DNA of 64,000 nucleotides from Kitasatospora sp. NBC_01250. GTDB lineage: Bacteria > Actinomycetota > Actinomycetes > Streptomycetales > Streptomycetaceae. The notes below the pieces were generated by a model, which saw only the letters and a program-made list of their open reading frames with translations, was not told the DNA's origin and made no database searches. The DNA lies in the NCBI RefSeq assembly GCF_036226465.1, contig NZ_CP108476.1:3782001-3846000 (forward strand). Reading direction: 5' to 3'. Position 1 is the first letter of the stretch; each line of letters opens with the position of its first letter. A program made the position numbers and the translations under genes. Of the stretch, positions 1 through 10,825 are shown in pieces.

Positions 1-713
1 AGGATCTCGTCGCCCAGGGTCTTGATCAGCCGCCCGCCCTGGCCGGCGATCAGGTCGGCGCAGGTGGACTCGAAGGTCTCCACCAGCGAGCCCAGCTCCT
101 CCTCCTCCAGGCGCCGGGAGAGCCGGGTGAAGCCGACCAGGTCGGCGAAGCCCACCGCGAGCCGGCCGCTGGTCATCTCGGTGTCCTCGGCGGCCTGCAC
201 CACCCGGCCGGTGACGGCGGCCAGTTGCCGCCGCCAGACGTAGATCAGGAACTGCTCCAGCTCCGGCAGCAGCAGCTCGACCAGCGGGTACGCCACCTCG
301 GCCCGGGTCAGTCCGGGCTCGGCGGCCTGGGTGAGGTTCTCCAGGAAGGTGTCCATCTGCCAGCCCGCCAGCCGGGCGGTGGTCTGGCCGGTGGAGCGGG
401 CCACCTGGATCGCCATCGCCTCGTTGATCAGGCCGGACTCCACCAGGCCCGCCAGCCGGCGCAGCGCGATCACGTCACCGTCGTTGAGCGCCCGCTGCTG
501 GCCGATGTCGGGGAACCCCATGGCCCGCCAGAACCGGGTGGCCAGCTCCATCGGCACCTCGGCGGTGCGGGCCGCCTGATAGGGCGTGTAGCGGCGCGGC
601 GCCCCCAGGATCAGCTCCTCCAGATCGAGCGCGACGGTGTGGTCGGGCTCCTCGGGCCCACCGCCGTCGCGCGCGCTGTCCTTCGGCGCGAGCCCGCCGT
701 CGTCGTCTGCCAC
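1..713 (-). CDS. Adenylate/guanylate cyclase with N-terminal regulatory domain (3' end outside window)
   Basis: Class III nucleotide cyclase, making cAMP from ATP. The 237 visible codons start at a GTG (711-713). An N-terminal part of about 150 residues resembles the autoinhibitory, pH-sensing regulatory domain of mycobacterial Rv1264-type cyclases. The catalytic domain then begins, with the metal-binding signature GFADLVGFTRLS near residue 190, and the frame is still open (GGRLIKTLGDE) at the window edge. No membrane segment is seen, so a soluble enzyme is likely. It lies upstream of birA on the same strand, the arrangement I recall around cya in S. coelicolor. The rest of the catalytic domain cannot be assessed here. 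Confidence 0.88.
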   Translation of the reverse strand, partial: MADDDGGLAPKDSARDGGGPEEPDHTVALDLEELILGAPRRYTPYQAARTAEVPMELATRFWRAMGFPDIGQQRALNDGDVIALRRLAGLVESGLINEAMAIQVARSTGQTTARLAGWQMDTFLENLTQAAEPGLTRAEVAYPLVELLLPELEQFLIYVWRRQLAAVTGRVVQAAEDTEMTSGRLAVGFADLVGFTRLSRRLEEEELGSLVETFESTCADLIAGQGGRLIKTLGDEI

Positions 714-917
714 CGGTCCGTCCCCGTGCGGTCGCCGCACTTGCCGTCGAATGTCCTACCCAGCCCGCGGCGCCCCGCGATCCCTCGGACGTGGCGCGCC
801 TCACACTGATGCCAGGTGGAATGGTCGCACGGAATCGCTGGATCCGGGGCATCCGCAGCCGACCAACCGGCCCCTGACGGGCGGCGCACGGGTGGCGCAC
901 CGGTGGTCGGCGGGGTG

Positions 918-1814
918 TCAGGAGGTGCGCGGCTCCGGGCGCACGTGCACCACGTCCCCCGCGCCGACCGCCTGGCGAGCCCCGTCCGGGGTGCGCACCA
1001 CCAGACGTCCGTCGGCGTCCAGCGCCACCGCCTCGCCGCGCAGTTCGCGCTCGCCGGGCAGCTGCACCAGCACCTGGCGGCCCAGCGTGGTGCAGCGCGC
1101 GGTGTAGGCCGGCAGCAGTCCGCTGGCCTGCGGGTCGCCGGAGGCCGCCTGCCACTCGCCGTACAGCTCGGCGAACTCGCGCAGCAGCGTGCGCAGCAGC
1201 GTGGCGCGGTCGGTGACCTCGGCGCCGGCCAGCGCGAGCGAGGCGGCGGTGGGCACCGGCAGCTCCTCCTGGCGCAGCGTGACGTTCAGGCCCAGGCCCG
1301 CGACCACCGCCTCGCCGGTCAGCTCGGTGAGGATGCCGCCGATCTTGCGCTCCTCGCCCGCCACCTCGGCCTGCAGGTCGTTGGGCCATTTCAGGCCGAC
1401 CTGGACCCCGGCCACCCGGCCGACCGTGGCCGCCGCCGAGACGCCGACCAGGATCGGCAGCCAGCCCAGCCGCTCCCGGGGCACGGTGGGGCGCAGCAGC
1501 ATGGACAGGAAGAGCCCGGAGCGGGCCGGCGCGCTCCACTGCCGGTCCAGCCGGCCGCGCCCGGCGCTCTGCCGCTCGGCGATCAGCACCGCGCCCTCGG
1601 CGGCGCCGTCCTTGGCGCGGGCGGTGAGGTCGTTGTTGGTGGAGCCGGTCTCCTCGACCACGTCGAGCGCCGTCCACAGGCCGCCGGGCACCAGCAGGTC
1701 GTGCCGCAGGACGGCGGCGTCCAGCGGCGGGCGCTCTAGGTCGGTCCAGGGGGAGGGTCCGGCGTGGCCGAAACCACGCAGTCCGCTGCGACGGGGACGA
1801 TCTGGCTCGGTCAT
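918..1814 (-). CDS. birA: Biotin--[acetyl-CoA-carboxylase] ligase BirA
   Basis: Attaches biotin to the lysine of biotin carboxyl carrier domains; the likely local client is the alpha subunit at 5621-7396. The 298-residue protein carries the biotin/AMP loop GRGRLDRQW and the KWPNDLQ motif, followed by the small C-terminal BPL domain. There is no N-terminal helix-turn-helix, so this is a monofunctional ligase and not a repressor. The frame is open upstream, but the ATG at 1814 is chosen because a TACGCT -10 box sits 6 nt before it, predicting a leaderless mRNA. It is divergent from pccB. Confidence 0.93.
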   Translation of the reverse strand: MTEPDRPRRSGLRGFGHAGPSPWTDLERPPLDAAVLRHDLLVPGGLWTALDVVEETGSTNNDLTARAKDGAAEGAVLIAERQSAGRGRLDRQWSAPARSGLFLSMLLRPTVPRERLGWLPILVGVSAAATVGRVAGVQVGLKWPNDLQAEVAGEERKIGGILTELTGEAVVAGLGLNVTLRQEELPVPTAASLALAGAEVTDRATLLRTLLREFAELYGEWQAASGDPQASGLLPAYTARCTTLGRQVLVQLPGERELRGEAVALDADGRLVVRTPDGARQAVGAGDVVHVRPEPRTS

Positions 1815-1820
1815 GGGCCT

Positions 1821-1826
1821 AGCGTA
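1821..1826 (-). promoter_or_regulatory. -10 box of birA (leaderless promoter)
   Basis: TACGCT on the minus strand, 6 nt before the ATG at 1814. With initiation about 7 nt after the -10, the transcript would begin at the start codon. Confidence 0.6.
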
Positions 1827-2014
1827 GGGGCGAGCCCGCGCCGAGCCGTAGGCCGACCCATCGTCCACCAGAAACGCTGATTAACACACTGTGTCGCTGG
1901 CCATAACGCGAGGAGCGGGAGGCTGGCTACGCTACCCGACGGTAGTACGGCACCCTGTCGCCCGCACTGCCCCGCCAACCTCCAACGCGCCTTTCACGTG
2001 AGGAACTCCACGGG

Positions 2015-3619
<1,605 letters not shown>

Positions 3620-3660
3620 GGCCCCTGCGGCCTACGACGATTGTGCTCGGAAAGGACCCG

Positions 3661-3882
3661 ATGATGCCCCCCATCCAGGTGCTGCACGGGCAGCCGACCC
3701 CCGAGGAGCTGGCCACCGTCCTGGCGGTGGTCCAAGCCCGGGCCGCCGCGCAGGCCGCCGCCGAGGCGACCCGCCGCGCGAGCGGCCCGGCCTCCCCGTG
3801 GACCGACCCCGCCCGCCGCATCCGCACCACCCCGCGCCCCGGCAGCCACGCCTGGCGCACCTCGGGCTGGGCCGGCGGCTGA
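3661..3882 (+). CDS. pccE: Acyl-CoA carboxylase epsilon subunit
   Basis: Small 73-residue protein 41 bp after pccB, preceded by a GGAAAGGA ribosome site. It shows the features of actinobacterial carboxylase epsilon subunits: an N-terminal amphipathic helix ([16 protein letters not shown]...) followed by an Ala-rich stretch, and the conserved C-terminal region with [10 protein letters not shown] and a WRTSGW-like end. Epsilon subunits bind the beta hexamer and raise activity of the alpha-beta complex. Position and C-terminal motif make the assignment firm despite low complexity. Confidence 0.88.
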   Translation: MMPPIQVLHGQPTPEELATVLAVVQARAAAQAAAEATRRASGPASPWTDPARRIRTTPRPGSHAWRTSGWAGG

Positions 3883-3906
3883 GCCGCCGAAGCCGGACAC
3901 TGCCTG

Positions 3907-3930
3907 GGGCCTGCCCGCGAGGGCAGGCCC
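3907..3930. terminator. Hairpin after pccE, abutting the maf promoter
   Basis: Perfect 10-bp stem (3907-3916 with 3921-3930) and a GCGA tetraloop, ending directly before the maf -10 box. Probably ends the pccBE transcript; no U-tract follows. The right arm lies in the maf -35 region. Confidence 0.6.
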
Positions 3931-3936
3931 TAGGCT
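3931..3936 (+). promoter_or_regulatory. -10 box of maf (leaderless promoter)
   Basis: TAGGCT, 7 nt before the ATG at 3944. Confidence 0.65.
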
Positions 3937-3943
3937 GGCCCGC

Positions 3944-4561
3944 ATGACCGATCGCCGCATCCTCGTGCTCGCCTCCGCCTCCCCCGCCCGGCTCGGGCTG
4001 CTGCGCCAAGCCGGGCTGGACCCGCGCGTGATCGTCAGCGGCGTGGACGAGGACGCGCTGCACGCCCCCACGCCCGCCGAGCTCGCCCTGGTGCTCGCCG
4101 AGGCCAAGGCGGCGGCGGTGGCCGGCGAGCTGACCGGCGGCGAGCTGGTGATCGGCTGCGACTCGGTGCTCGAACTGGACGGGCAGGCGCTCGGCAAGCC
4201 CGCCGACGCCACCGAGGCGCTCGCCCGCTGGCACGCGATGCGCGGGCGCAGCGGGGTGCTGCAGACCGGGCACTGCGTGATCGACACCGCGAACGGGCGC
4301 CGGGTCTCCGCCACCGCGTCCACCACCGTGCACTTCGCCGAGCCCGACGACGCCGAGATCGAGGCCTACGTGGCCAGCGGCGAGCCGCTGCACGTGGCCG
4401 GGGCGTTCACCCTGGACGGCCGCTCGGCGCCGTTCGTGGCGGGCATCGAGGGTGACCCGGGCAATGTGATCGGGCTGTCGCTGCCGCTGCTGCGCACCCT
4501 GCTCGCCGATCTTCAGGTGCGGATCACCGATCTCTGGGCCACGGGCTCCTCGTCCCGCTAG
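3944..4561 (+). CDS. maf: Maf family nucleotide pyrophosphatase
   Basis: Maf proteins hydrolyse non-canonical or modified nucleoside triphosphates and are linked to septum control. The 205-residue protein has the N-terminal [14 protein letters not shown] signature, the acidic GVDED motif and the central [16 protein letters not shown] motif that forms the active site. ATG 3944 is chosen from the -10 box 7 nt upstream. The stop codon (4559-4561) overlaps the TAGGCT box of the next gene. Maf lies beside the carboxylase genes in other streptomycetes as well, as I recall. Confidence 0.9.
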   Translation: MTDRRILVLASASPARLGLLRQAGLDPRVIVSGVDEDALHAPTPAELALVLAEAKAAAVAGELTGGELVIGCDSVLELDGQALGKPADATEALARWHAMRGRSGVLQTGHCVIDTANGRRVSATASTTVHFAEPDDAEIEAYVASGEPLHVAGAFTLDGRSAPFVAGIEGDPGNVIGLSLPLLRTLLADLQVRITDLWATGSSSR

Positions 4562-4608
4562 GCTGGCGCCGCGCTTGGGCGGGGAACGGCCGACGGGGAG
4601 GGGGCGCG

Positions 4609-5394
4609 ATGCGGGACATGCTGCTCAACATCGTGCTCGGCCTGCTCACCAGCGCCATCGGCGCGGGCGCGGGCTGGCTCGCCCAGTCGCTGCGCCGCCG
4701 GCGCCGGCTGGAGCGCAGCCGCGCGTTCTTCGGGATGCCCGCCGGCACCGAGTGCCTGCTGGTGGTCAACCGCCACTCCGGCAGCCCGAAGGCGACCAGC
4801 GTGCACCGGGACGACGTGAGCGCGCTGATGGAGCTGGCCGTGCTGGTCAACGCCTGCAGCGCGCGGCCCGAGGTGGTGGCGCACGACGAGGTCCGCCAGG
4901 GGCTGGGCCACAAGGCCGAGTTCTGCCTCGGCGGGCCGAGCAGCAACGAGCGCACGGTCGCCCACCTGAACTGGCGGCTGCCGGGGGTGCGGTTCAGCTA
5001 CGAGCCGGGCATCCTGGGCGCGATCCTGGTGGGCGAGCAGGAGTTCGTGCTGGAGCGCAGCACCGAGGAGACCCCGGGCCACAGTTACGTCCTGCTGGCC
5101 AGGCTCGACACGGGCGGCGGCGGACGGCCGGTCTTCCTGATCGCCGGCCAGGTGGCGATAGCCAATCACGCGGCGGTGCGCTATCTGGTGGCCAACCAGC
5201 GCCTGCTGATGGGCCGTCACGGTGCGCACGGCTCGTTCGCCCTGATGCTGCGGGTCGTCAACCCGGTCAAGTACGGCCCGGACGTGGTCGAACTGGTCGC
5301 CGACGTCACCGCCGCCGCGACCGCGCCGCCGACCGCACCCGCACCGCGTGCGCCCGCCCCCACACCCGTACCGAGCCCCGGAAGTACCGCGTGA
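4609..5394 (+). CDS. Membrane-anchored protein of unknown function
   Basis: A 261-residue protein whose N-terminus (about residues 5-25) is one hydrophobic segment followed by an Arg-rich cluster (RRRRRLERSR), suggesting a single anchor with the bulk in the cytoplasm. The middle has no motif I recognise. The last 40 residues are Ala/Pro/Thr-rich and disordered-looking. The start is ATG 4609, preceded by GGGAGGGGG. A TAGGCT box at 4559-4564, overlapping the maf stop, could give a transcript with a leader of about 38 nt. Conserved position between maf and the carboxylase alpha gene suggests a core gene, but no function can be assigned. Confidence 0.75.
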   Translation: MRDMLLNIVLGLLTSAIGAGAGWLAQSLRRRRRLERSRAFFGMPAGTECLLVVNRHSGSPKATSVHRDDVSALMELAVLVNACSARPEVVAHDEVRQGLGHKAEFCLGGPSSNERTVAHLNWRLPGVRFSYEPGILGAILVGEQEFVLERSTEETPGHSYVLLARLDTGGGGRPVFLIAGQVAIANHAAVRYLVANQRLLMGRHGAHGSFALMLRVVNPVKYGPDVVELVADVTAAATAPPTAPAPRAPAPTPVPSPGSTA

Positions 5395-5587
5395 GGCCGG
5401 CACTGTGGCGAAGGCCACGGCCGCCGGCCCCCGATCCGGGACCGGTCGAGCCCGTTCACAGCCACTCGGCGTACCGTTGCCACCTGCGGCTCTCCCGCTG
5501 CGTGCGCACATGATCACGATGTGCGTCACGCTCCGTGTGGGCAAGCTCACCACCAGGGGCTACTCGCCGGTACCGCCTCATCATCCC

Positions 5588-5593
5588 TAAACT
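5588..5593 (+). promoter_or_regulatory. Possible -10 box for the carboxylase alpha-subunit gene
   Basis: TAAACT 27 nt before the GTG at 5621, in a 226-bp intergenic region. No convincing -35 was identified. Confidence 0.3.
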
Positions 5594-5620
5594 CCATCGA
5601 GGTTCAAGAAGGGAGCCACA

Positions 5621-7396
5621 GTGCGCAAGGTGCTCATCGCCAACCGCGGGGAAATCGCCGTCCGCGTCGCCAGGGCCTGCTCGGACGCCGGTATCGCCAG
5701 CGTCGCCGTCTACGCCGAGCCCGACCGGGACGCGCTGCACGTCCGCGCGGCCGACGAGGCCTACGCTCTCGGCGGCGACACCCCCGCGACCAGTTACCTG
5801 GACATCGCCAAGGTCCTCAAGGCAGCTGCCGACTCGGGTGCGGACGCCGTCCACCCCGGCTACGGCTTCCTGTCGGAGAACGCCGACTTCGCCCAGGCCG
5901 TGCTCGACGCAGGACTGATCTGGATCGGCCCGCCGCCGCAGGCCATCCGCGACCTCGGTGACAAGGTCACCGCCCGGCACGTGGCCCAGCGGGCCGGTGC
6001 GCCGCTGGTCGCCGGCACCCCGGACCCGGTCGCCGGGCCCGACGAGGTGGTCGCCTTCGCGACCGAGCACGGCCTGCCGGTCGCCATCAAGGCGGCCTTC
6101 GGCGGTGGCGGGCGCGGCCTGAAGGTCGCCCGCACGCTGGAGGAGATCCCGGAGCTGTTCGAGTCCGCGGTGCGCGAGGCGGTCGCCGCCTTCGGGCGCG
6201 GCGAGTGCTTCGTGGAGCGCTACCTGGACAACCCGCGGCACGTCGAGACCCAGTGCCTGGCCGACCAGCACGGCAACGTGGTGGTCGTCTCCACCCGTGA
6301 CTGCTCGCTGCAGCGCCGCCACCAGAAGCTGGTCGAGGAGGCGCCCGCGCCGTTCCTCACCGAGGAGCAGAACGCCGAGCTGTACCGGGCGTCCAAGGCG
6401 ATCCTGCGCGAGGCCGGCTACGTCGGTGCCGGGACCTGCGAGTTCCTGGTCTCGCAGGACGGGCTGATCTCCTTCCTGGAGGTCAACACCCGCCTGCAGG
6501 TCGAGCACCCGGTGACCGAGGAGGTCACCGGCATCGACCTGGTCCGCGAGATGTTCCGGATCGCGGACGGCGAGGAGCTCGGCTACGACGACCCCGAGAT
6601 CCGCGCGCACTCCTTCGAGTTCCGGATCAACGGCGAGGACCCGGGCCGCAACTTCCTGCCCGCGCCCGGCACGGTGACGCTCTTCGCGCCGCCGTCCGGC
6701 CCGGGGGTGCGCCTCGACGCGGGTGTCGAGTCCGGCTCGGTGATCGGCCCGGCCTGGGACTCGCTGCTGGCCAAGCTGATCGTCACCGGCCGGGACCGCA
6801 AGCAGGCCCTGGAGCGGGCCCGGCGCGCGCTGGCCGAGTTCAAGGTCGAGGGCATGGCCACCGCCATCCCGTTCCACCAGGCTGTGGTGGCGGACCCGGC
6901 GTTCGCGCCGGAGACGCACGGGTCCGAGGGCCCGTTCACGATCTACACCCGCTGGATCGAGACCGAGTTCAACAACACCATCCCGCCGTTCGCGGGCGGC
7001 GCGGCCGACGGCGAGGAGCCGGACGGCCGGGAGACCGTGGTGGTCGAGGTCGGCGGCAAGCGGATCGAGGTCTCGCTGCCCGCCTCGCTCGGGGTCGGCT
7101 CCGCGCCGGCCGCCGGTGCGGCTGCCGCGGGCAAGGCCAAGCGCCGGGTGGGCGTCAAGAAGGCGGGTGCCGCGGTCAGCGGTGACACCCTCGCCTCGCC
7201 GATGCAGGGCACCATCGTCAAGGTCGCCGTCACCGAGGGTCAGCAGGTCGCCGAGGGCGAGCTGATCGTCGTGCTGGAGGCGATGAAGATGGAGCAGCCG
7301 CTCAACGCGCACAAGGCGGGCACCATCGTGGGCCTCAAGGCCGAGGTGGGCGCGAGCGTGAGCAGTGGCGCGGCGCTCTGCGAGATCAAGGACTGA
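5621..7396 (+). CDS. accA2: Acyl-CoA carboxylase alpha subunit (biotin carboxylase + BCCP)
   Basis: Carboxylates its own biotin with ATP and bicarbonate and hands CO2 to a beta subunit such as PccB. It has 591 residues. The N-terminal biotin carboxylase domain opens with [14 protein letters not shown], followed by an ATP-grasp domain with glycine loop (GGGGRGLK) and [15 protein letters not shown] linker of about 80 residues leads to a C-terminal biotinyl domain with [10 protein letters not shown]; the biotinylated Lys is residue 556. It starts at GTG 5621 with AAGGGAG upstream. BirA at 918-1814 is the expected biotinylating enzyme. The length matches S. coelicolor AccA2 as I recall it. Confidence 0.95.
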   Translation: MRKVLIANRGEIAVRVARACSDAGIASVAVYAEPDRDALHVRAADEAYALGGDTPATSYLDIAKVLKAAADSGADAVHPGYGFLSENADFAQAVLDAGLIWIGPPPQAIRDLGDKVTARHVAQRAGAPLVAGTPDPVAGPDEVVAFATEHGLPVAIKAAFGGGGRGLKVARTLEEIPELFESAVREAVAAFGRGECFVERYLDNPRHVETQCLADQHGNVVVVSTRDCSLQRRHQKLVEEAPAPFLTEEQNAELYRASKAILREAGYVGAGTCEFLVSQDGLISFLEVNTRLQVEHPVTEEVTGIDLVREMFRIADGEELGYDDPEIRAHSFEFRINGEDPGRNFLPAPGTVTLFAPPSGPGVRLDAGVESGSVIGPAWDSLLAKLIVTGRDRKQALERARRALAEFKVEGMATAIPFHQAVVADPAFAPETHGSEGPFTIYTRWIETEFNNTIPPFAGGAADGEEPDGRETVVVEVGGKRIEVSLPASLGVGSAPAAGAAAAGKAKRRVGVKKAGAAVSGDTLASPMQGTIVKVAVTEGQQVAEGELIVVLEAMKMEQPLNAHKAGTIVGLKAEVGASVSSGAALCEIKD

Positions 7397-7428
7397 CCGG
7401 GATCAGGGGCTGAGTCCCCGCTCCCACG

Positions 7429-7463
7429 GTGGCCCGCTGGTTGTCCGTCAACCGGCGGGCCAC
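7429..7463. terminator. Bidirectional terminator between accA2 and the DeoR gene
   Basis: 15-bp stem (7429-7443 with 7449-7463, one T-G pair) and a 5-nt loop between convergent genes. Confidence 0.75.
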
Positions 7464-7467
7464 ACGG

Positions 7468-8436
7468 CTATCTGGCTCCCGCGAGGCGCGGTGGCAGATG
7501 GCCGGGCGGCGGACCGCCGTGGGTGCCGGGGCGACGCTGACCGGGCAGCGGGGCGGCGGCGCTCGGGGCCCCCGCCGCCCGCCGCGCGGCGCCCGGGGGC
7601 TGCTGCTGCGGATGGCGCTCGGGGCCCGGGTGGCCCGGTGGCTCGGCGGCCAGGCCCAGCGGGGCGATGGCGATCTGCACCCCGCAGTCGGCGAGCGCGT
7701 CCAGCTCCCGGGCGGTGGGGTCGTGGCCGGCGGCGTGCTCGTCGGTCACCAGGCGGGTGATCGCGTCGGTCGGCACCGTCTGGAACATCGTGTCGGTGCC
7801 GAGCTTGGTGTGGTCGGCCAGCACGATCACCTCCGCGGCCGACTGCACCAAGGCCCGGTCCACGCTCGCGGAGAGCATGTTGGTGGTGGACAGGCCGCGC
7901 TCGGCGGTCAGGCCGCTGCCGGAGATGAAGGCCTTGGAGACCCGCAACCCGTGCAGCGACTGCTCGGCACCGCTGCCGACCAGCGCGTAGTTGGAGCCCC
8001 GCAGTGTCCCCCCGGTCATTACCACCTCCACCCGGTTGGCGTGCGCGAGCGCCTGGGCGACCAGCAAGGAGTTGGTGACCACCGTCAGGCCCGGAACCCG
8101 GGCGAGTCGGCGGGCCAGCTCCTGGGTGGTGGTCCCGGCGCCGATCACCACCGCGTCCCCCTCCTCGACGAGCGTGGCCGCGAGGTCCGCGATCGCGCTC
8201 TTCTCGGCGGCGGCGAGGTGGGTCTTCTGGGGGTAGCCCGGTTCTCGGCTGAAGCCTCCGGGGAGCACCGCGCCGCCGTGTCGGCGGTCGAGCAGCCCTT
8301 CGGCCTCCAGCGCCCGGACGTCTCGACGGACGGTCACTTCGGAGGTCTGGACGACGCGGGCCAACTCGCGGAGCGACACGGCTCCGTTGGCCCGCACCAT
8401 TTCGAGGATCAACTGGCGACGTTCTGCTGCAAACAC
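7468..8436 (-). CDS. DeoR/GlpR family transcriptional regulator
   Basis: Sugar-phosphate-type repressor. Residues 1-58 form the DeoR helix-turn-helix (LRELARVVQTSEVTVRRDVRAL). Residues of about 75-235 are the isomerase-like DeoRC sensor, containing VVIGAGTTTQELARRL and TNSLLVAQ, then the conserved FISGSG and LADHTKLG blocks. At 322 residues it is longer than the usual ~255; the extra C-terminal part after IAIAPLGLA is Pro/Gln/Ala-rich and probably disordered. The start is GTG 8434-8436, 7 nt after a TACCGT -10 box on the minus strand. Its closeness to nucleoside phosphorylase and mutase genes makes it one candidate regulator of nucleoside catabolism. Confidence 0.88.
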   Translation of the reverse strand: MFAAERRQLILEMVRANGAVSLRELARVVQTSEVTVRRDVRALEAEGLLDRRHGGAVLPGGFSREPGYPQKTHLAAAEKSAIADLAATLVEEGDAVVIGAGTTTQELARRLARVPGLTVVTNSLLVAQALAHANRVEVVMTGGTLRGSNYALVGSGAEQSLHGLRVSKAFISGSGLTAERGLSTTNMLSASVDRALVQSAAEVIVLADHTKLGTDTMFQTVPTDAITRLVTDEHAAGHDPTARELDALADCGVQIAIAPLGLAAEPPGHPGPERHPQQQPPGAARRAAGAPSAAAPLPGQRRPGTHGGPPPGHLPPRLAGAR

Positions 8437-8443
8437 AGAACCG

Positions 8444-8449
8444 ACGGTA
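8444..8449 (-). promoter_or_regulatory. -10 box of the DeoR-family gene (leaderless)
   Basis: TACCGT on the minus strand, 7 nt before the GTG at 8436. Confidence 0.5.
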
Positions 8450-8598
8450 ACTCTCCTGACCGTCTGCTTTCAGGCGTTTGCCACTAGTAACAGGAACTGC
8501 TCACCTTCGGGCGGCGCACGACCGTACAATTCGCGCCGCCGCACCCCCGCGTACTCTCCGCCGGCAGGGCGAAGAGCTCGCGCGTACGGGTGACGGGG

Positions 8599-10053
8599 TC
8601 AGGATTCGCTCTCTGCCCGCTTGCGAATGTGCAGCTGGCGGGCGGCCTCGGCGGTGGATCCGGACAGCGAGGGGTAGACGGTGAAAGCACCCGCCACCTG
8701 CTCGACCGTCAAGTTGTTGTCCACGGCCAACGAGATCGAGTGAATCAGTTCGCTGGCGCGCGGGGCCACCACCACACCGCCCACCACGATGCCGGTGCCG
8801 GGGCGGCAGAAGAGCTTCACGAAGCCGTCCCTGATGCCCTGCATCTTGGCCCGCGGGTTGCCCCGCAGCGGCAGCTTGACCTCGACGGCGTCCATCTTCC
8901 CGCACTTGACGTCCGCGGCGGTGTAGCCGACGGTGGCGATCTCCGGGTCGGTGAAGACGTTGGAGGCGACCGTCTTGAGGTTCAGCGGCTGCACCGCGTC
9001 GCCCAGCGCGTGGTACATCGCGATCCGGCCCTGCATGGCCGCGACCGAGGCCAGCATGAAGACGCCGGTGCAGTCGCCGGCCGCGTAGACGCCGGGGGCG
9101 GTGGTGCGCGAGACGCGGTCCACCACGACCTGGCCCCACTCGTTGAGCTTGACCCCGGCCTCCTCCAGGCCCATGTCCGCGGTGTTGGGGATCGAGCCGA
9201 TCGCCATCAGGCAGTGCGTGCCGCTGATCACCTCGCCGCTGGAGAGGGTGACCTCGACCCGGTCGCCGACCCGCTTGGCGCCCTCGGCGCGCTGGCGGCT
9301 CATCACGTTCATGCCGCGGCGGCGGAAGACGTCCTCCAGCACCTCGGCGGCGTCCGGGTCCTCGCCGGGCAGCACCCGGTCGCGGCTGGAGACCAGGGTG
9401 ACCCGGGAGCCGAGCGCCTGGTAGGCACCGGCGAACTCGGCGCCGGTCACGCCGGAGCCGACCACGATCAGCTCGCGGGGCAGCTCCTCCAGGTCGTAGA
9501 CCTGGGTCCAGTTGAGGATCCGCTCGCCGTCCGGCTTGGCGTCGGGCGCCTGGCGCGGGTGCACGCCGGTGGAGATCAGCACGGCGTCGGCCCGCACGGT
9601 CTGGGTGCTGCCGTCGGCGGCCTCCACCACGACCTCGCGGGAGCCGTCGGCCGCCTGGCCGCCGGAGCCGAGCCGGCCCTTGCCGCGCAGCACGGTGACG
9701 CCGGCCCGGGTGACGGCCTGGGTGATGTCGTGCGACTGGGCGATCGCCAGGCGCTTGACCCGTCGGTTGACCTTGCCGAGGTCGACGCTGATCGCGCGCC
9801 GCTCGCCGTCGCCGTCGCGGTCGTCGCAGGCGAGGTTGATGCCGAGCTCCTGGTAGGAGGCGTCGAAGCCGGTCATCACCTCGGCCGTCGCGATCAGGGT
9901 CTTGGACGGGACGCAGTCGGTGAGGACCGCCGATCCGCCCAGACCGTCGCGATCGACGACGGTCACCTCCGCCCCGAGCTGGGCCGCCACCAGGGCCGCC
10001 TCGTATCCGCCGGGTCCGCCACCGATGATCACGATCCGAGTCACGTGCACCAT
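8599..10053 (-). CDS. lpdA: LpdA-like NAD(P)H dehydrogenase (flavoprotein disulfide reductase family)
   Basis: FAD-dependent oxidoreductase of 484 residues. The N-terminal dinucleotide fold begins VIIGGGPGGYEAALVAAQLG, a second NAD(P) fold contains VVGSGVTGAEFA, and a C-terminal dimerisation domain follows. The active-site helix reads GGSAVLTDCVPSK. The first Cys of the usual redox pair (GGTCLNVGC in true lipoamide dehydrogenases) is absent, and the C-terminal catalytic His is replaced (FTVYPSLSG). This matches mycobacterial LpdA (Rv3303c), a quinone-reducing enzyme, and argues against lipoamide activity. The stop lies 162 bp from the DeoR gene start on the same strand. ATG 10053 is used; in-frame GTGs follow within four codons. 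Confidence 0.9.
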   Translation of the reverse strand: MVHVTRIVIIGGGPGGYEAALVAAQLGAEVTVVDRDGLGGSAVLTDCVPSKTLIATAEVMTGFDASYQELGINLACDDRDGDGERRAISVDLGKVNRRVKRLAIAQSHDITQAVTRAGVTVLRGKGRLGSGGQAADGSREVVVEAADGSTQTVRADAVLISTGVHPRQAPDAKPDGERILNWTQVYDLEELPRELIVVGSGVTGAEFAGAYQALGSRVTLVSSRDRVLPGEDPDAAEVLEDVFRRRGMNVMSRQRAEGAKRVGDRVEVTLSSGEVISGTHCLMAIGSIPNTADMGLEEAGVKLNEWGQVVVDRVSRTTAPGVYAAGDCTGVFMLASVAAMQGRIAMYHALGDAVQPLNLKTVASNVFTDPEIATVGYTAADVKCGKMDAVEVKLPLRGNPRAKMQGIRDGFVKLFCRPGTGIVVGGVVVAPRASELIHSISLAVDNNLTVEQVAGAFTVYPSLSGSTAEAARQLHIRKRAESES

Positions 10054-10199
10054 TGTCCCGCACGCCGCGTCCGGCGCGAGCAGGGGGCCGTTGATTTGTG
10101 CGCATCACGCAGACGGTGTGACGAGCGGCACAGCGGGCGGTGCGGGTACGGCGGTTCCGCGGGCCGCCGACCGGGCCTTGATCCACCCGTCAACTCCCG

Positions 10200-10205
10200 T
10201 AGGCT
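10200..10205 (+). promoter_or_regulatory. -10 box of the cyclotransferase-like gene (leaderless)
   Basis: TAGGCT, 7 nt before the ATG at 10213; same box and spacing as maf. Confidence 0.65.
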
Positions 10206-10212
10206 GACGCCC

Positions 10213-10650
10213 ATGTCGCTCTACGCCGCGTACGCCACGAACCTCGACGCCCGGCAGATGAGCCGGCGCGCCCCGCACTCCCCGCTGCGCGGAACCGGCT
10301 GGCTGGACGGGTGGCGGCTGACCTTCGGCGGCGAGCAGCTGGGCTGGGAGGGCTCGCTGGCCACGGTGGTGGAGGACGAGAAGGACCAGGTCTTCGTCTC
10401 GCTCTACGACGTGGCCCCGATGGACGAGGACGGCCTGGACCGCTGGGAGGGCCTCCAGCTGGGCATCTACCGCAAGATCCGGCTGCGCGCCCACACCCTG
10501 GACGGCGAGGTGCCGGTCTGGACGTACGTGCTCAACGACTACGAGGGCGGGCTGCCGGCCGCCCGGTACCTGGGGCTGATCGCGGACGCCGCGGAGAGCG
10601 CCGGGGCGCCGGACGACTACGTGCTGTCGCTGCGCCACCGCCCCTGCTGA
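10213..10650 (+). CDS. Gamma-glutamylcyclotransferase-like protein
   Basis: A 145-residue protein resembling the AIG2/GGCT fold: the start [12 protein letters not shown] corresponds to the YGSN substrate loop of that fold, and the body contains [17 protein letters not shown] and [11 protein letters not shown]. The family releases 5-oxoproline from gamma-glutamyl amines or peptides; the substrate here is not predictable. The frame is open far upstream, but ATG 10213 is set by the leaderless promoter. It is transcribed divergently from lpdA. Confidence 0.75.
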   Translation: MSLYAAYATNLDARQMSRRAPHSPLRGTGWLDGWRLTFGGEQLGWEGSLATVVEDEKDQVFVSLYDVAPMDEDGLDRWEGLQLGIYRKIRLRAHTLDGEVPVWTYVLNDYEGGLPAARYLGLIADAAESAGAPDDYVLSLRHRPC

Positions 10651-10788
10651 CCGGCGCTTTTCCCACCGGCCCGGCGAGAGGGTCGTTCGACCACTGGCGG
10701 TTCCTCCGAAACCCGGCCCGCCGAACCCGCCCCAACTGGTGTTTTCCGGTGATCCCGGTAACGATCCGGCAAGGCATGGCGGCTGGTT

Positions 10789-10800
10789 CTACGCGCGTAG
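10789..10800. promoter_or_regulatory. Putative nucleoside-regulon operator 1 (PNP)
   Basis: Perfect 12-bp palindrome CTACGCGCGTAG, 12 nt before the PNP -10 box and so over the -35 region. The same element occurs at deoC, add, deoA and the BMP transporter gene. Confidence 0.75.
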
Positions 10801-10812
10801 GCATTTCTTGTC

Positions 10813-10818
10813 TATCCT
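10813..10818 (+). promoter_or_regulatory. -10 box of the PNP gene (leaderless)
   Basis: TATCCT, 7 nt before the GTG at 10826. Confidence 0.6.
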
Positions 10819-10825
10819 CGGGCAT

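Noticed and set aside
1932-1945. Inverted repeat CTACC-CGAC-GGTAG upstream of pccB as a regulon operator
   Set aside because: Arms of 5 bp only and not the CTACGCGCGTAG sequence; no second copy noticed.
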